In this document: piece after piece, positions 44,285-54,204 of the stretch | How positions within the stretch are numbered: position 1 is the first letter of the stretch | Layout: each line of letters starts with the position of its first letter | Source: Tolypothrix tenuis PCC 7101 | Lineage (GTDB): Bacteria; Cyanobacteriota; Cyanobacteriia; Cyanobacteriales; Nostocaceae | NCBI RefSeq assembly: GCF_002368295.1 | Contig: NZ_AP018248.1 | Coordinates: 964,477-1,028,476, forward strand | Length of the DNA: 64,000 nt | Reading direction: 5' to 3' | Notes under the pieces: generated by a model | Seen by the model: only the letters and a program-made list of their open reading frames with translations | What the model was told of the DNA's origin: nothing | The model's database searches: none | Program-made: the position numbers and the translations under genes

Positions 44285-44354
44285 TTTGGGGAAAAGGTTA
44301 AGGGTTAAAGGTTTTTTCTTTCCCTTTCCCCCTTCCCCCTTAACCTTTTCCCTA
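44285..44354 (+). repeat. Dispersed GGGGAAAAGGTTAAGGGTTAAAGG repeat, copy 1
   Basis: The purine-rich block followed by TTTTTTCTTTCCC and a C/T-rich block recurs at 50658-50762 (inverted) and 58636-58733. Confidence 0.75.
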
Positions 44355-44604
44355 CTTCTGCAAGAAGTCTATTGTGTTTCGACAATCACCTGTGTTCACG
44401 ACGTGGGAAAATACTTAAAAGTAAGGGCATTTCTAAATTTGAGTAGGAATTGAGATGATTTACTCAAGCCAAAGGTAAATTATTTGCGCCTTGGCGGGGA
44501 ATAAAATTCATCTGCTTACTCAGCAATGCCAAGTAGCTAATACTGAAAAAACCGTAGGATGGTTGATTTATTTACCAAGCCTACAAAGGATCAGAGGATG
44601 AGAG

Positions 44605-47600
44605 ATGACACGCTCTCCTAATTCTAATCGGCGTTTGTGGTTGCTGTTACTCAGTCGTGGCAGCATAGCTTTGGGAGTAGTTTTACTCGCAGGGATTATT
44701 GGGGGTATTTGGTGGGCTAATAACTTTATTCATCAAAAATTAGTACCATTAATTGAAAGCAATCTTTTAGAGTTGCTGGGAAGACCTGTAAATTTAGGTG
44801 CGGTTCAAAGCTTTTCACCAAATAGCCTGCGTTTTGGTAACACATCAATTCCTGCAACTACAACAGATCCCGATAGACTGGTAGCACAAGCAGTAGATGT
44901 GGGTTTTGACCCTTGGCTATTAGTTTTTAATCGGACTTTGAAGCTCAATGTGACTTTAATTCAGCCTGCTGTTTATATTGAACAGGATCAGCAAGGGCGT
45001 TGGGTTTCTACGAGAATTAATACTGCGACTCAGGAAAAGAAGGGTTTTATTACCACTGAACTGGAGACAATTCGCTTGCAAAATGGCGGTTTAGTATTGT
45101 CTCCCTATACCCCAGCCAATAAACCGAGGGTGAACGTTGGGTTTAATCAACTGAATGGTGTAGCGCGGTTATTAGAGCAAAATCAACGGATTAATTTTGA
45201 TGCTACTACTCAACCTGTGAATGGTGGTAGTTTGCAAATTTCGGGAGACACTCTGACCAAAACTACCGAAACGACGCTGCAAATCAATACTAGCAATTTG
45301 GCAGCAGCGACGCTGACGCAATTAGTACAGTCACCTGTGACTTTACCATCGGGGACTGTGGATGGTAATTTAACAGTTAAATTTCAACCGAAGCAACCAA
45401 AAACAACGGTTTTTGGCATAGTTAACGTTAATCAAGTTACGGCGCAAGTTAATAATTTTCCTAATAAATTAACTAACATCAACGGGAAATTACAATTCCA
45501 GGGTACGCAGGTGGCGCTGGAAAATATATCTACCAGCTTGGGTAATATCCCGGCGCAAATTAATGGCTCAGTCAATACGCAAACTGGTTATAATGTCACC
45601 GCGAATATCAAAGCTGTTAGCGCGCAAAATCTCTTACAAACCTTTAACATTAAACTCCCCGTCACCACTGCTGGAGATTTCACCGCCAATTTTAAGTTAC
45701 AAGGTGCAATTCCCAAGCCTGTAGTTACAGGTGCGGTGAGTACAATTAAACCTGCGGTGATTGACCGCGTAAATTTTGAGAAAATTAGCACCCAATTTCG
45801 GGGAACACCGCAGGAAATTGTGATTTCTCAGATTCAAGCTACCCCAACGGTAGGGGGAGAAATTACAGGTAGCGGTCGAGTTGGGTTAGGTAAGCAGGGT
45901 GACGTTGCGATCAATTTACAGGCCCAAAGGTTACCTGGAGATGCATTAGCTCAAACTTATAATGCTAGTACTGCCAATATTCGCATTGGTACAATCTCTG
46001 CAAATACCAGAGTTTCGGGAACCCTAGCGAATTTGCGAACTCTGGTGCAAGTCCAAGCACCAATGGCTACTTATCCGGGGAAAGTTGAATTAGCAATTAA
46101 CAAAAAACTGATTCAGTTCCAGAATACAGTTTTTCAAGTAGCGGGGGGGACAGTTGCAGCGCGAGGACAACTGGTAGGCGATCGCTGGCAAGCTTTTGTT
46201 GATGCCAATCAAGTTCCTCTGCAGAGTTTGGCTCAAGCTACTAGCAATCCAAATAATGCCAATGCGGCTTTACCAAAGCAATTTCAAGGTAATTTAAACG
46301 GGGAATTTAATTTATCTGGAACTACAAAATCTTTCCAATTAGCTAACATTCAAGCTTCTGGACAAGCAAATTTAAATGTCGCTGGCGGGAGAGTTAATCT
46401 CAATAATATTCGCTTGAATAATGGTCTGTGGCAAGCTGTAGCTAATGCTTCTGGCATTCAAATCAATCAATTTGCCCCAAATGTTCAAGGACAAATTGCT
46501 AATAGTAATATACAGGTTTCTGGTAATACTAATTCTTTTGCTTTAGCTAATATTCAAGCTGCGGGACAAGCGCGGTTGAGTTTAGCTAGGGGAAGCGTTA
46601 ATGTCAGAAATATCAATTTGAGTAATGGCAACTGGCAAGCTATAGCCACTATTTCCCAAATTCAATTAAACAATTTATCACAAAATTTGCGCGGGCGGTT
46701 AAATGGTGATGTGCAAGTTGCGGGAACCACAGCTTCCTTCCAACCGCAAGACATTGTAGCGGCAGGTAATGTCAGGTTTTCCCAAGGTTTAGCGGCACTC
46801 ACACAACCATTAACTGCCCAGTTTCAATGGAATGGGCAACGTTTACAAATTGCCCAAGCGACTGCACCCGGTTTGCGGGCATCTGGTGATATTGCTGTGG
46901 CATTGCAACCCACTCCCCAAATTACTGGCTTAAATCTGAATATCCAGGCAGATAATTACAATCTGCAAAGTCTGCCAATTCAGCTTCCTGGTAACATTGC
47001 TGTGGCGGGGAGAGTAGATTTTAACGGACAAGTTGCTGGTACACCAACTACCCCAATTGCTAACGGTAATATTCGCTTAGAAAATTTTGCCATTAATGGT
47101 TTAGCATTTGACCCTGTCTTAACTGGAAATGTTAGTTATCAAGGCGGACAGGGAACGCAATTTCAAGTTACTGGTAGACAAGACCAAATTGCCTTTTCTT
47201 TAGGTGCAAATAATCGCCCAACTGCATTTAATATTAGGCGCGATGGTACGGTTGCTACTGGCAATACTGTCGGAGATAATTTAGCAGTTAATGTCCAAGA
47301 TTTTCCTATATCTTTAGCGAAAGGCTTCCTGCCTGCGAATGCAAACTTAGGCAGCATCAACGGGCAATTATCAGGAAATTTAACAGTTAATTTAACAGAT
47401 TATAGTTTAGTCGGTAATGTCGCCGTAGCTCAACCGCGAATTGGCAGAATCCAAGCAGATGAATTTCGCGGCAATATTAGTTATGGGAATGGCAACTTTA
47501 ATTTAACTAATGGGGAACTCATTCAAGGACAAAATCGCTATTTACTTAGTGGAATTTTACCGACTTCACTCAATAATCCCTTACAATTTACAGTTAGTTT

Positions 47601-49845
47601 TGACCAAACCAGAATTGAAAATTTACTCTCCACACTGAATATCTACAATTATCAAGACTTACAAACTGGTTTACAGCCTCCAAAACTAGCTGGTGCGGAA
47701 GCTTTACAAACTGAACCTGTGAGTTTACCCAACACCAATTTATTAGCGCAAATAGATTATCTCTCCAAAATTCAAAGCCAAGTCACTCAAGCAAGAACCC
47801 AAGAACAACGAACTGAACGCGTACCTAGTTTAGAAGAATTGCAAGGATTAATTAGCGGTAATATTGGCGTAACAGGTTCTTTACGCTCCGGCTTAAATAT
47901 CGGCTTTAATATTACAGGTAATAATTGGGTATGGGGTAAATATAATATTAATCAACTTGTCGCTAGCGGCAATTTTGAAAATGGCAATTTAACCCTACAA
48001 CCTCTGCAAGTTAATTTCAATAATTCCCTCCTCGCTTTTACCGGACAATTAAGCCAGCAAGCATTATCTGGACAAGCACAAGTCCAGAATTTAGCATTAG
48101 CAGATATTAAACCTTTCTTCCCCCAATTACCTGTAGATGTGGAAGGGAATATCAATGCCAATGCGACATTATCAGGAAGTTTAAATAATCCCCAAGCTGT
48201 AGGAGAATTAGCTTTAGTAGATGGTAGCTTAAATAATCAATCTGTACAGTCTGCCCAAGTTAGCTTTAACTATAACGATGCACGGTTAAATTTTGGCAGT
48301 AATGTTTTAGTGACTGGCACACAACCAATTCAAATTAATGGTAGTATTCCTGCCAAATTACCTTTTACATCCGTCGAGCCAGATCCCAGTATTAGCATTC
48401 AAGCTAACGTGCAAAATGAAGGCTTGGCATTATTAAATCTGGTGAATAATCAAGTCAAATGGGTAGATGGTCAAGGACAAGTCAACGTCCAAGTTCAAGG
48501 AACATTAGATAGACCAGAAACCACCGGCATTGCCACAATTAATAATGCCACAATCAATGTCCAAAGCCTCACAGAACCATTAACCAATGTTACAGGTACA
48601 GCACAGTTTGCAGGCGATCGCTTAATTGTCGATAATCTACAAGCACAATACAGTCGCGGACAATTAACAGCCGCAGGTATTCTCCCCATTTTCGCCAGTC
48701 AAAATGCCCAACAGCAAGCCGCTAGCAATCCCCTAACTGTTTCATTGCAAAACTTGCAGTTGAATTTCCAAGACTTATATCAAGGCGCAGTCAACGGTAA
48801 TGCAGTAATTACCGGAACAGCATTTGCACCCCAACTCGGCGGGAGAATTCAACTCAATGATGGTGAAGTATTATTAGGAAACGCCGCATCTGTCAGCAAA
48901 ACAACTTCCCAGCCAGCAAATTCCCAAGAATTTACAGTCACAACACCCGAAACCACGGCGAATAGTACCCCCACAGCACCCACAACCACAAATACAGCCA
49001 GAATCCCGATAGAATTTGCCAACTTACAGCTAGTTTTAGCCGACGATGTGCGCGTCACCCGTCAACCCCTATTTAGCTTTGTGGCGCAGGGTGATATCAC
49101 GCTCAACGGAACCCTTACTAAACCCCGTCCCCAAGGAGAAGTTCGCTTGCGGGGAGGACAGATAAATTTATTTACTACCCAATTTACCTTAGAGCGTGGT
49201 TACGAACAAACCGCACTATTTACACCCAGTCGTGGTTTCGATCCCACATTAGATGTGCGCTTACTCGCCATTGTCCCAGAAGCCACTCGCAGCTTAGGGC
49301 GAACCTCACCCATATCTAGCGAAATTCAAGATATTTCTGCCATCAACTTTGGCACATTAAACACAGTTCGTATTAGTGCGATCGCTAAAGGCCCAGCTAG
49401 CGAATTATCTGATAATTTGGTATTAACTAGCGAACCTCGCCGTAGTCGCTCTGAAATCGTGGCTTTACTGGGAGGTTCCATTCTCAACAATTTACAGCAA
49501 GGTGATGCAACCTTGGGACTAATTAATATCGCTGGTTCAGCAGTTTTCTCTAATTTGCAAGGTACTCTTAGCCAAATTGGACAAACTATCGGCTTAAGTG
49601 AATTGCGACTATTTCCTACCTTGGTAACTAATACTAATACCAATGTTTCTGTATTAGGTTTAGCCGCCGAAGGTGTATTTGATGTATCGAATGATTTTTC
49701 TGTGTCGTTATCGCGAGTTTTTGCTAGCAATGAACCCTTACGTTACAACGTAATTTATCGCCTCAATGATGAACTTCGCGTGCGCGCTTCTACTAATTTA
49801 GGTGATGAAGGTCGTGCTGTCGTTGAGTATGAAACGCGATTTTAA
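44605..49845 (+). CDS. tamB: TamB-like translocation/assembly protein (DUF490), 1746 aa
   Basis: A giant envelope protein. One N-terminal membrane anchor (about 17-37, IALGVVLLAGIIGGIWWANN) is followed by ~1,500 residues of repeating beta strands with Asn/Gln/Gly-rich turns (for example LANIQASGQANLNVAGG and LANIQAAGQARLSLARG, clear internal duplications around 555-720). The conserved TamB C-terminus is present (SEIVALLGGSILNNLQQGD, SELRLFPTLVT, VRASTNLGDEGRAVVEYETRF). Such proteins form long hydrophobic grooves bridging plasma and outer membrane, for phospholipid transport and outer-membrane protein assembly; in plants TIC236 is the homologue. Length and architecture fit. It stands alone, but a Uma2 gene starts 65 bases later. 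Confidence 0.95.
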   Translation: MTRSPNSNRRLWLLLLSRGSIALGVVLLAGIIGGIWWANNFIHQKLVPLIESNLLELLGRPVNLGAVQSFSPNSLRFGNTSIPATTTDPDRLVAQAVDVGFDPWLLVFNRTLKLNVTLIQPAVYIEQDQQGRWVSTRINTATQEKKGFITTELETIRLQNGGLVLSPYTPANKPRVNVGFNQLNGVARLLEQNQRINFDATTQPVNGGSLQISGDTLTKTTETTLQINTSNLAAATLTQLVQSPVTLPSGTVDGNLTVKFQPKQPKTTVFGIVNVNQVTAQVNNFPNKLTNINGKLQFQGTQVALENISTSLGNIPAQINGSVNTQTGYNVTANIKAVSAQNLLQTFNIKLPVTTAGDFTANFKLQGAIPKPVVTGAVSTIKPAVIDRVNFEKISTQFRGTPQEIVISQIQATPTVGGEITGSGRVGLGKQGDVAINLQAQRLPGDALAQTYNASTANIRIGTISANTRVSGTLANLRTLVQVQAPMATYPGKVELAINKKLIQFQNTVFQVAGGTVAARGQLVGDRWQAFVDANQVPLQSLAQATSNPNNANAALPKQFQGNLNGEFNLSGTTKSFQLANIQASGQANLNVAGGRVNLNNIRLNNGLWQAVANASGIQINQFAPNVQGQIANSNIQVSGNTNSFALANIQAAGQARLSLARGSVNVRNINLSNGNWQAIATISQIQLNNLSQNLRGRLNGDVQVAGTTASFQPQDIVAAGNVRFSQGLAALTQPLTAQFQWNGQRLQIAQATAPGLRASGDIAVALQPTPQITGLNLNIQADNYNLQSLPIQLPGNIAVAGRVDFNGQVAGTPTTPIANGNIRLENFAINGLAFDPVLTGNVSYQGGQGTQFQVTGRQDQIAFSLGANNRPTAFNIRRDGTVATGNTVGDNLAVNVQDFPISLAKGFLPANANLGSINGQLSGNLTVNLTDYSLVGNVAVAQPRIGRIQADEFRGNISYGNGNFNLTNGELIQGQNRYLLSGILPTSLNNPLQFTVSFDQTRIENLLSTLNIYNYQDLQTGLQPPKLAGAEALQTEPVSLPNTNLLAQIDYLSKIQSQVTQARTQEQRTERVPSLEELQGLISGNIGVTGSLRSGLNIGFNITGNNWVWGKYNINQLVASGNFENGNLTLQPLQVNFNNSLLAFTGQLSQQALSGQAQVQNLALADIKPFFPQLPVDVEGNINANATLSGSLNNPQAVGELALVDGSLNNQSVQSAQVSFNYNDARLNFGSNVLVTGTQPIQINGSIPAKLPFTSVEPDPSISIQANVQNEGLALLNLVNNQVKWVDGQGQVNVQVQGTLDRPETTGIATINNATINVQSLTEPLTNVTGTAQFAGDRLIVDNLQAQYSRGQLTAAGILPIFASQNAQQQAASNPLTVSLQNLQLNFQDLYQGAVNGNAVITGTAFAPQLGGRIQLNDGEVLLGNAASVSKTTSQPANSQEFTVTTPETTANSTPTAPTTTNTARIPIEFANLQLVLADDVRVTRQPLFSFVAQGDITLNGTLTKPRPQGEVRLRGGQINLFTTQFTLERGYEQTALFTPSRGFDPTLDVRLLAIVPEATRSLGRTSPISSEIQDISAINFGTLNTVRISAIAKGPASELSDNLVLTSEPRRSRSEIVALLGGSILNNLQQGDATLGLINIAGSAVFSNLQGTLSQIGQTIGLSELRLFPTLVTNTNTNVSVLGLAAEGVFDVSNDFSVSLSRVFASNEPLRYNVIYRLNDELRVRASTNLGDEGRAVVEYETRF

Positions 49846-49909
49846 TTTATACAGACACAAAGATGCAATTTTAACTAGAATAAACAAATAAATTCTTCAA
49901 TGTGGCTAT

Positions 49910-50599
49910 ATGACCACCGCTATCTCTACATCAGAAATTATTTATCCCAGCAGCGATGGAGAACCCATAGCAGAAACTTACGACCATGTATATGCTATTT
50001 TCGCTACACTACAAATTCTCAAACAATATCTTCAAGGTCGTCGCGCCACAGTTTTAGCCAATCAATTTTTGTATTATGTACAAGGTTTCCCTAAATTAAG
50101 AGTTGCACCTGATGTCATGGTTATTTATGACGTTGAACCAGGAGGACGTGATAACTACAAAATTTGGGAAGAAAAACAGGTACCAAAGGTAATTTTTGAA
50201 TTTACCTCTAAAGGAACTCAAGAAGAAGACAAAACCACTAAGAACAATCTTTATGAAGGCTTAGAAGTAGAAGAATATTGGTTATTTGATCCCAAAGGCG
50301 AATGGATTACACAACAGTTGCAAGGGTATCGCTTAAGAGGAGATATTTATGAGCCAATTACCGATAGTTGCAGCCAAGCATTACAACTACGTCTAGCTGT
50401 AGAAGGAAAATTGATTGGCTTTTATCGCCTAGATAATGGTGAAAAATTATTGGTAAATGATGAATTGATTGCAGCACTGAAACAAGAAACTAATAAACGT
50501 ATAGAAGCAGAAACACAAGCTGAACAAGAACGCCAACGCGCCGCAGAACTCGAAGCGCTGCTTTCTCGTTATCGAGAACAGTTTGGCGATTTACCCTAA
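49910..50599 (+). CDS. Uma2-family (DUF820) PD-(D/E)XK nuclease-like protein
   Basis: A 229-residue protein of the family greatly expanded in cyanobacteria. The nuclease fold is indicated by APDVMVIYDVEPGG (Asp) and VIFEFTSKGTQEED (Glu-x-x-x-Lys variant), followed by LYEGLEVEEYWLFDPKGEW. A C-terminal coiled coil (KQETNKRIEAETQAEQERQR then AAELEALLSRYREQFGDLP) is typical. The biological role is unknown. ATG at 49910. The remnant at 35770-35874 is a decayed relative. Confidence 0.9.
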   Translation: MTTAISTSEIIYPSSDGEPIAETYDHVYAIFATLQILKQYLQGRRATVLANQFLYYVQGFPKLRVAPDVMVIYDVEPGGRDNYKIWEEKQVPKVIFEFTSKGTQEEDKTTKNNLYEGLEVEEYWLFDPKGEWITQQLQGYRLRGDIYEPITDSCSQALQLRLAVEGKLIGFYRLDNGEKLLVNDELIAALKQETNKRIEAETQAEQERQRAAELEALLSRYREQFGDLP

Positions 50600-50657
50600 A
50601 TTCTTACTGGTCAGCTTCTAGATATAAAAAAGAAGAACGCAAATAAACTGTACTCTT

Positions 50658-50762
50658 AATACTTGTCGGTTAAGGGGAAAAAGGGGAATGGGAAAAGGGA
50701 AAGAAAAAACCTTTAACTCTTAACCTTTAACTCTTAACCTTTAACCTTTTCCCCAAAACCAA
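50658..50762 (-). repeat. Dispersed repeat, copy 2 (inverted)
   Basis: On the minus strand it reads GGGGAAAAGGTTAAAGG ... GGTTTTTTCTTTCCC ... CCCCTTAACCGACAAGTATT, sharing both the purine block and the TTAACCGACAAGTATT end with the copy at 58636-58733. Confidence 0.75.
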
Positions 50763-50822
50763 TAGTAGTATTTACTGTACTCTGCGTTCTTCTATCTGCC
50801 TTTAAAAACTTTCTCTGCTAAT

Positions 50823-51941
50823 TTAATGATGGTGATGGTGGTGATGATGTCCATCTAGGTGAGGATTTACTGTAATTCCTTCCCCATTCCTCAACTCACT
50901 AATGTGATCGTCAGCCCATTGTGCAGCCATCGCCAAAAACTCTGGATGGTCATTTACACAAGCCATTTGCACATAATCCACACCGTGATGCTTTTTCTCT
51001 AAAGCATGGATAATGTGATGGACATCCAATAAAGTTTCGTGATTTTCCGTCGCAAAACCAATTGGCATAAATATTACAACTTTGGCACCCAATTGAATCA
51101 AGTTACTAGCTGCTTGCTCGGCATTAGGTAGCGTCCATTCAATTAGCGGTGTGTCATGGTTTAGCCAACCCACAGAAATTAAAGGATACTTATTAATCAG
51201 TTTGTCCCGTACCAAGTCATACAGCGCTTGGCTTTCGACAATCCCAGAGGTAAAGCCTTTCGCTTTGTGGGGACAGCCGTGATTCATCAGCACAATCCCA
51301 ATTTGAGAAGGTAGATAGTTAGCTGCTAAATCAGCATTAATTTTTTCTTCTACCAAATGTGCCATCAAATCAATATAAGCTGGCTCGTTGTAGAAAGAAG
51401 GAATGTAACGCAGTCCTTTTACCCAATGTTCTTCACCCTCCGCCATCTCAGCTAAGGCGTTATTCACCTGCTCGATCGCAATCCCACTAGTAAAGATAGA
51501 ATCAACCACTAGTAGGGGATAAATCAGAATTTTGTCGAAGCCCTGGTTTTTAATCTCTGCTAAAACTTGTTTAGGCAAAAAAGGCGCACAGAAGTTAAAA
51601 GCTTTGAAAACTTGAACGCCTTCACCCCACTTTTCTTGTAACCGCTTCTCAATTCCAGCCCGTTGCTGTTCAAAAATAGCGTTATGTGGGGAAATAAAAT
51701 CGTGGTGCGTATGTCCCCACTCGTGACGGTCAAATAACGCCAAAAGCTTTGCTAAGGGTGGGTAAATCCAAGTAGGGACTGGTGCAAATTTTGCTGTCAG
51801 TAAATTTAAAGCCTGTTCGTTATAGTTAGCGAAATCTTCGTAGCTTTCGACTTCGCCGTAGCCCATGAGCAATACGGCTACTCTATCTTGACGTGATGAT
51901 TGCTCGTGGGTATGTTGTACTTTTTCCGGCGTGGCTACCAC
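50823..51941 (-). CDS. Ferrochelatase-like protein with C-terminal His8 tail
   Basis: A 372-residue member of the ferrochelatase/chelatase superfamily. Recognisable parts are VAVLLMGYGEVES at the N-terminus, YPLLVVDSIFTSG in the first half, IVLMNHGCPHKAKGF (metal-site His region), FMPIGFATENHETLLDVHH and CVNDHPEFLAMAAQW. It lacks the CAB-type transmembrane tail of the main cyanobacterial HemH and instead ends DGHHHHHHHH, eight consecutive histidines before the stop. So it is a paralogue that may handle another metal (Ni, Co or Zn) or use the tail as a metal store; the reaction is not known. ATG 51941. An imperfect hairpin (52020-52041) lies upstream. Confidence 0.8.
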   Translation of the reverse strand: MVATPEKVQHTHEQSSRQDRVAVLLMGYGEVESYEDFANYNEQALNLLTAKFAPVPTWIYPPLAKLLALFDRHEWGHTHHDFISPHNAIFEQQRAGIEKRLQEKWGEGVQVFKAFNFCAPFLPKQVLAEIKNQGFDKILIYPLLVVDSIFTSGIAIEQVNNALAEMAEGEEHWVKGLRYIPSFYNEPAYIDLMAHLVEEKINADLAANYLPSQIGIVLMNHGCPHKAKGFTSGIVESQALYDLVRDKLINKYPLISVGWLNHDTPLIEWTLPNAEQAASNLIQLGAKVVIFMPIGFATENHETLLDVHHIIHALEKKHHGVDYVQMACVNDHPEFLAMAAQWADDHISELRNGEGITVNPHLDGHHHHHHHH

Positions 51942-52490
51942 AGTGAGTTCCTCAATATAACCAGAATGGAGAGAAGTATCAAAGAAATAATTGATTATTT
52001 CCCGACTGAGTAAAATAAAATCCCATCCGGGGGGATAGGATAGTTACGAATATCATAACGGAGCAACGCTTCTTATACCTCTACCGTTAGGATATAGACA
52101 AAAAAATTTACTTAACAATAAGAACGGATACTCAGCTTAGTGTAATTAATATCACAAAGCTTGTTTGAGTTCGATGCGTTGGCTGAGAGAACGATCTATA
52201 AGGTATAAAACTAGCCAATATATAGGAATCGTACTTGAATTTTGCTAAGTATTTTGAGAAAAAAACCTGTGTATAACACGCTTATAGCGAATTAGTTTTT
52301 TCAGAAATTAAATATGTGTCCTAATATTACTCCATAATACATTTTCATATATATGAAAATGTAGATTTATCAGTAGAAATCACATAGGCGATAACTATAT
52401 TAATTATGTATAAAAAATAATAAATGTTTAGATTTTATAAAATTTACTGTCTGGAATATCACTAATTTAGTAGTGAAGGATTGTTTGCAA
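51942..52490. other. 549-bp divergent AT-rich intergenic region
   Basis: A hairpin ATCCCATCC/GGATAGGAT (one mismatch, GGGG loop) at 52020-52041 lies ~80 bases upstream of the ferrochelatase-like gene and could be in its leader. The rest is AT-rich with no gene. Confidence 0.45.
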
Positions 52491-53162
52491 ATGAGTAATC
52501 AATATTTTAATTATGATCAGATTATAGAAAAATGCCAGCAATCAAATAGTATTCCTACATATGAAGATTTACTTTTGGCTTTAGAATGGAGAAATAAAAG
52601 AGATGAGATTCTAAGAAGAGATAATCATTCTTGCGTATTATGCCAACAAAAAGAGTTTTTACATATACACCATACCTATTATCTAAAATTAACATTACCT
52701 TGGAACTACCCTAACGAATCGCTTATTACATTGTGTGAAAAATGTCATGATAAAATACATAAACAAATAAAAGTGCCAGTCTTTGAAATAGTTAAAGGCT
52801 ATTACGTAGATACAAATTCTCAGCCATGTCACAGATGCAATGGAACAGGCAGATTCCCAGAATTTAAACATAGAGATAATGGTATTTGTTATCGCTGCCG
52901 TGGTGCAAGATATGAAGAACTAATAGGCGTAAGTACAGGAAAGAAAAATAATGAGATTCATCAGATCGCTGAAAATCTTTATCCAGAAGATAAAGATAAC
53001 TATGATGAAGATGAGTATGATGAAAATGGATATTATAAATCTTTAACAAAAATTGAATATTATGGTTATGAAATTGAATATGAAAATCTTTGGGATAAAG
53101 CCGATAGACTTTATGGAGTGCCAGATCCTAGACTTTTAAGTGAGGATGACAAGTTTAGATAG
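52491..53162 (+). CDS. HNH endonuclease with extra CxxC zinc motif
   Basis: A 223-residue protein. The HNH core reads RRDNHSCVLCQQKEFLHIHH ... NESLITLCEKCHDKIHKQ: two CxxC pairs hold a structural zinc, and HIHH gives the catalytic histidines. Residues ~108-135 contain CHRCNGTGRFPEF and CYRCRG, a DnaJ-like CxxCxGxG zinc motif rarely seen in HNH proteins. The tail is very acidic (DKDNYDEDEYDENGYY). ATG 52491, with AAGGA 11 bases before it, is preferred to the upstream GTG 52473. The gene is clearly more AT-rich than neighbours, suggesting recent acquisition. No phage or intron context is visible; defence or homing are both possible. Confidence 0.85.
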   Translation: MSNQYFNYDQIIEKCQQSNSIPTYEDLLLALEWRNKRDEILRRDNHSCVLCQQKEFLHIHHTYYLKLTLPWNYPNESLITLCEKCHDKIHKQIKVPVFEIVKGYYVDTNSQPCHRCNGTGRFPEFKHRDNGICYRCRGARYEELIGVSTGKKNNEIHQIAENLYPEDKDNYDEDEYDENGYYKSLTKIEYYGYEIEYENLWDKADRLYGVPDPRLLSEDDKFR

Positions 53163-53398
53163 AAGCTTGTATCTTAATTATAAATTAAGCAAAATATGTT
53201 TTAGAGAGTATCAATATTTTGTCACTATAAAATCTCTTCTCATTTCTAAGAAGAATTAAGCGATATTAGTCATTGCAAGAGCTTGGGTGTTCTTATTAAT
53301 ACGTTAAGTTTAATCATTCAGTCGAATAATAAAAACTAAGATGCATTAAATATTATATTTGTAACCAGTATGTGCTCTGAACCAGAGACTTAAGATAG

Positions 53399-54001
53399 AT
53401 GGATATCATCATTTGCCCTGGAATCCATGAGCCGGAATTGACGGAAAGTTTTATTTCAGGGTGCTTCAATTTAAATTGCGATCGCGCAGCGCTGCACCCA
53501 AGGGGCGATCGCAAACTTGCTCAAAATCCAGCTCACAATATTCTGATTTTTCCGGAACAGGGTGTACTGACCGTATCGCCATTTAAAATTTTACAATTTT
53601 TACACAATTGCTTAAAGGATAGGTTACAATCGCCCGTGTTCTTCATTAGCTTTAGCGCTGGTGTAGTTGGAGCAATTATCGCAGCGCGGTTGTGGCAACT
53701 TTTAGGGGGTACAGTCACAGCTTTTATTGCTGTAGATGGATGGGGCGTGCCACTATGGGGTGATTTTCCCATTCACAGAATGAGCCATGATTATTTCACC
53801 CATTGGAGTTCGTCTTTATTGGGTAGTGGGCACAATAACTTCTACGCAGAACCAGCTGTAGACCATTTATCCCTTTGGCGATCGCCCCAAACTGTACAAG
53901 GGGTGTTAACAGACCAGTCCCTAGGATTGTACCAAAATAGCGATCGCTTGAGTGCCTCTGATTTTGTGCATCTGCTATTAAAGCGCTATGAAGAAAAATA
54001 G
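53399..54001 (+). CDS. Alpha/beta-hydrolase-like conserved cyanobacterial protein (200 aa)
   Basis: A 200-residue protein starting MDIIICPGIHEPELT. VFFISFSAGVVGAIIAARLW has the shape of a nucleophile elbow (strand, Ser-x-Ala-Gly, helix), FIAVDGWGVPLWG could follow with the acid, and AVDHLSLWRSP could bring the histidine. This suggests a lipase/esterase-like alpha/beta hydrolase, though the elbow is SFSAG rather than GxSxG, so catalysis is uncertain. ATG 53399. The MFS gene follows after ~200 bases of C-rich repeats. No named family recognised. Confidence 0.65.
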   Translation: MDIIICPGIHEPELTESFISGCFNLNCDRAALHPRGDRKLAQNPAHNILIFPEQGVLTVSPFKILQFLHNCLKDRLQSPVFFISFSAGVVGAIIAARLWQLLGGTVTAFIAVDGWGVPLWGDFPIHRMSHDYFTHWSSSLLGSGHNNFYAEPAVDHLSLWRSPQTVQGVLTDQSLGLYQNSDRLSASDFVHLLLKRYEEK

Positions 54002-54204
54002 TCCGGAAAATAAACTGGGCAAAGGGGAGTGAGAAATAGGGAAAATTTTCCAAAGGAGCGATAAAAATAAGGAAGATAAGGGAAAAGGAAGACAATGAGA
54101 GCAAAGCTCATACACTATTCTCCCTGCTCCCTGCCCCCTTGCCCCTTGCCCTTGCTCCCCCTCCCCTAATCCCATCTACCCTAGTCCCCATTACTTAGTA
54201 TCAA

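Larger units (their letters stand above)
43495..44604. other. 1.1-kb repeat-rich intergenic region upstream of tamB
   Basis: It contains a 42-bp tandem repeat (43700-43830), a GTAGGGTG palindromic repeat (about 43853-43996) and a dispersed repeat (44285-44354). Short frames at 43633-43896, 43996-44184 and 44268-44453 have no support as genes. Confidence 0.5.

Noticed and set aside
43996..44453. Two ~60-codon frames upstream of tamB
   Set aside because: TTG or weak starts, no motif, and one overlaps a dispersed repeat.
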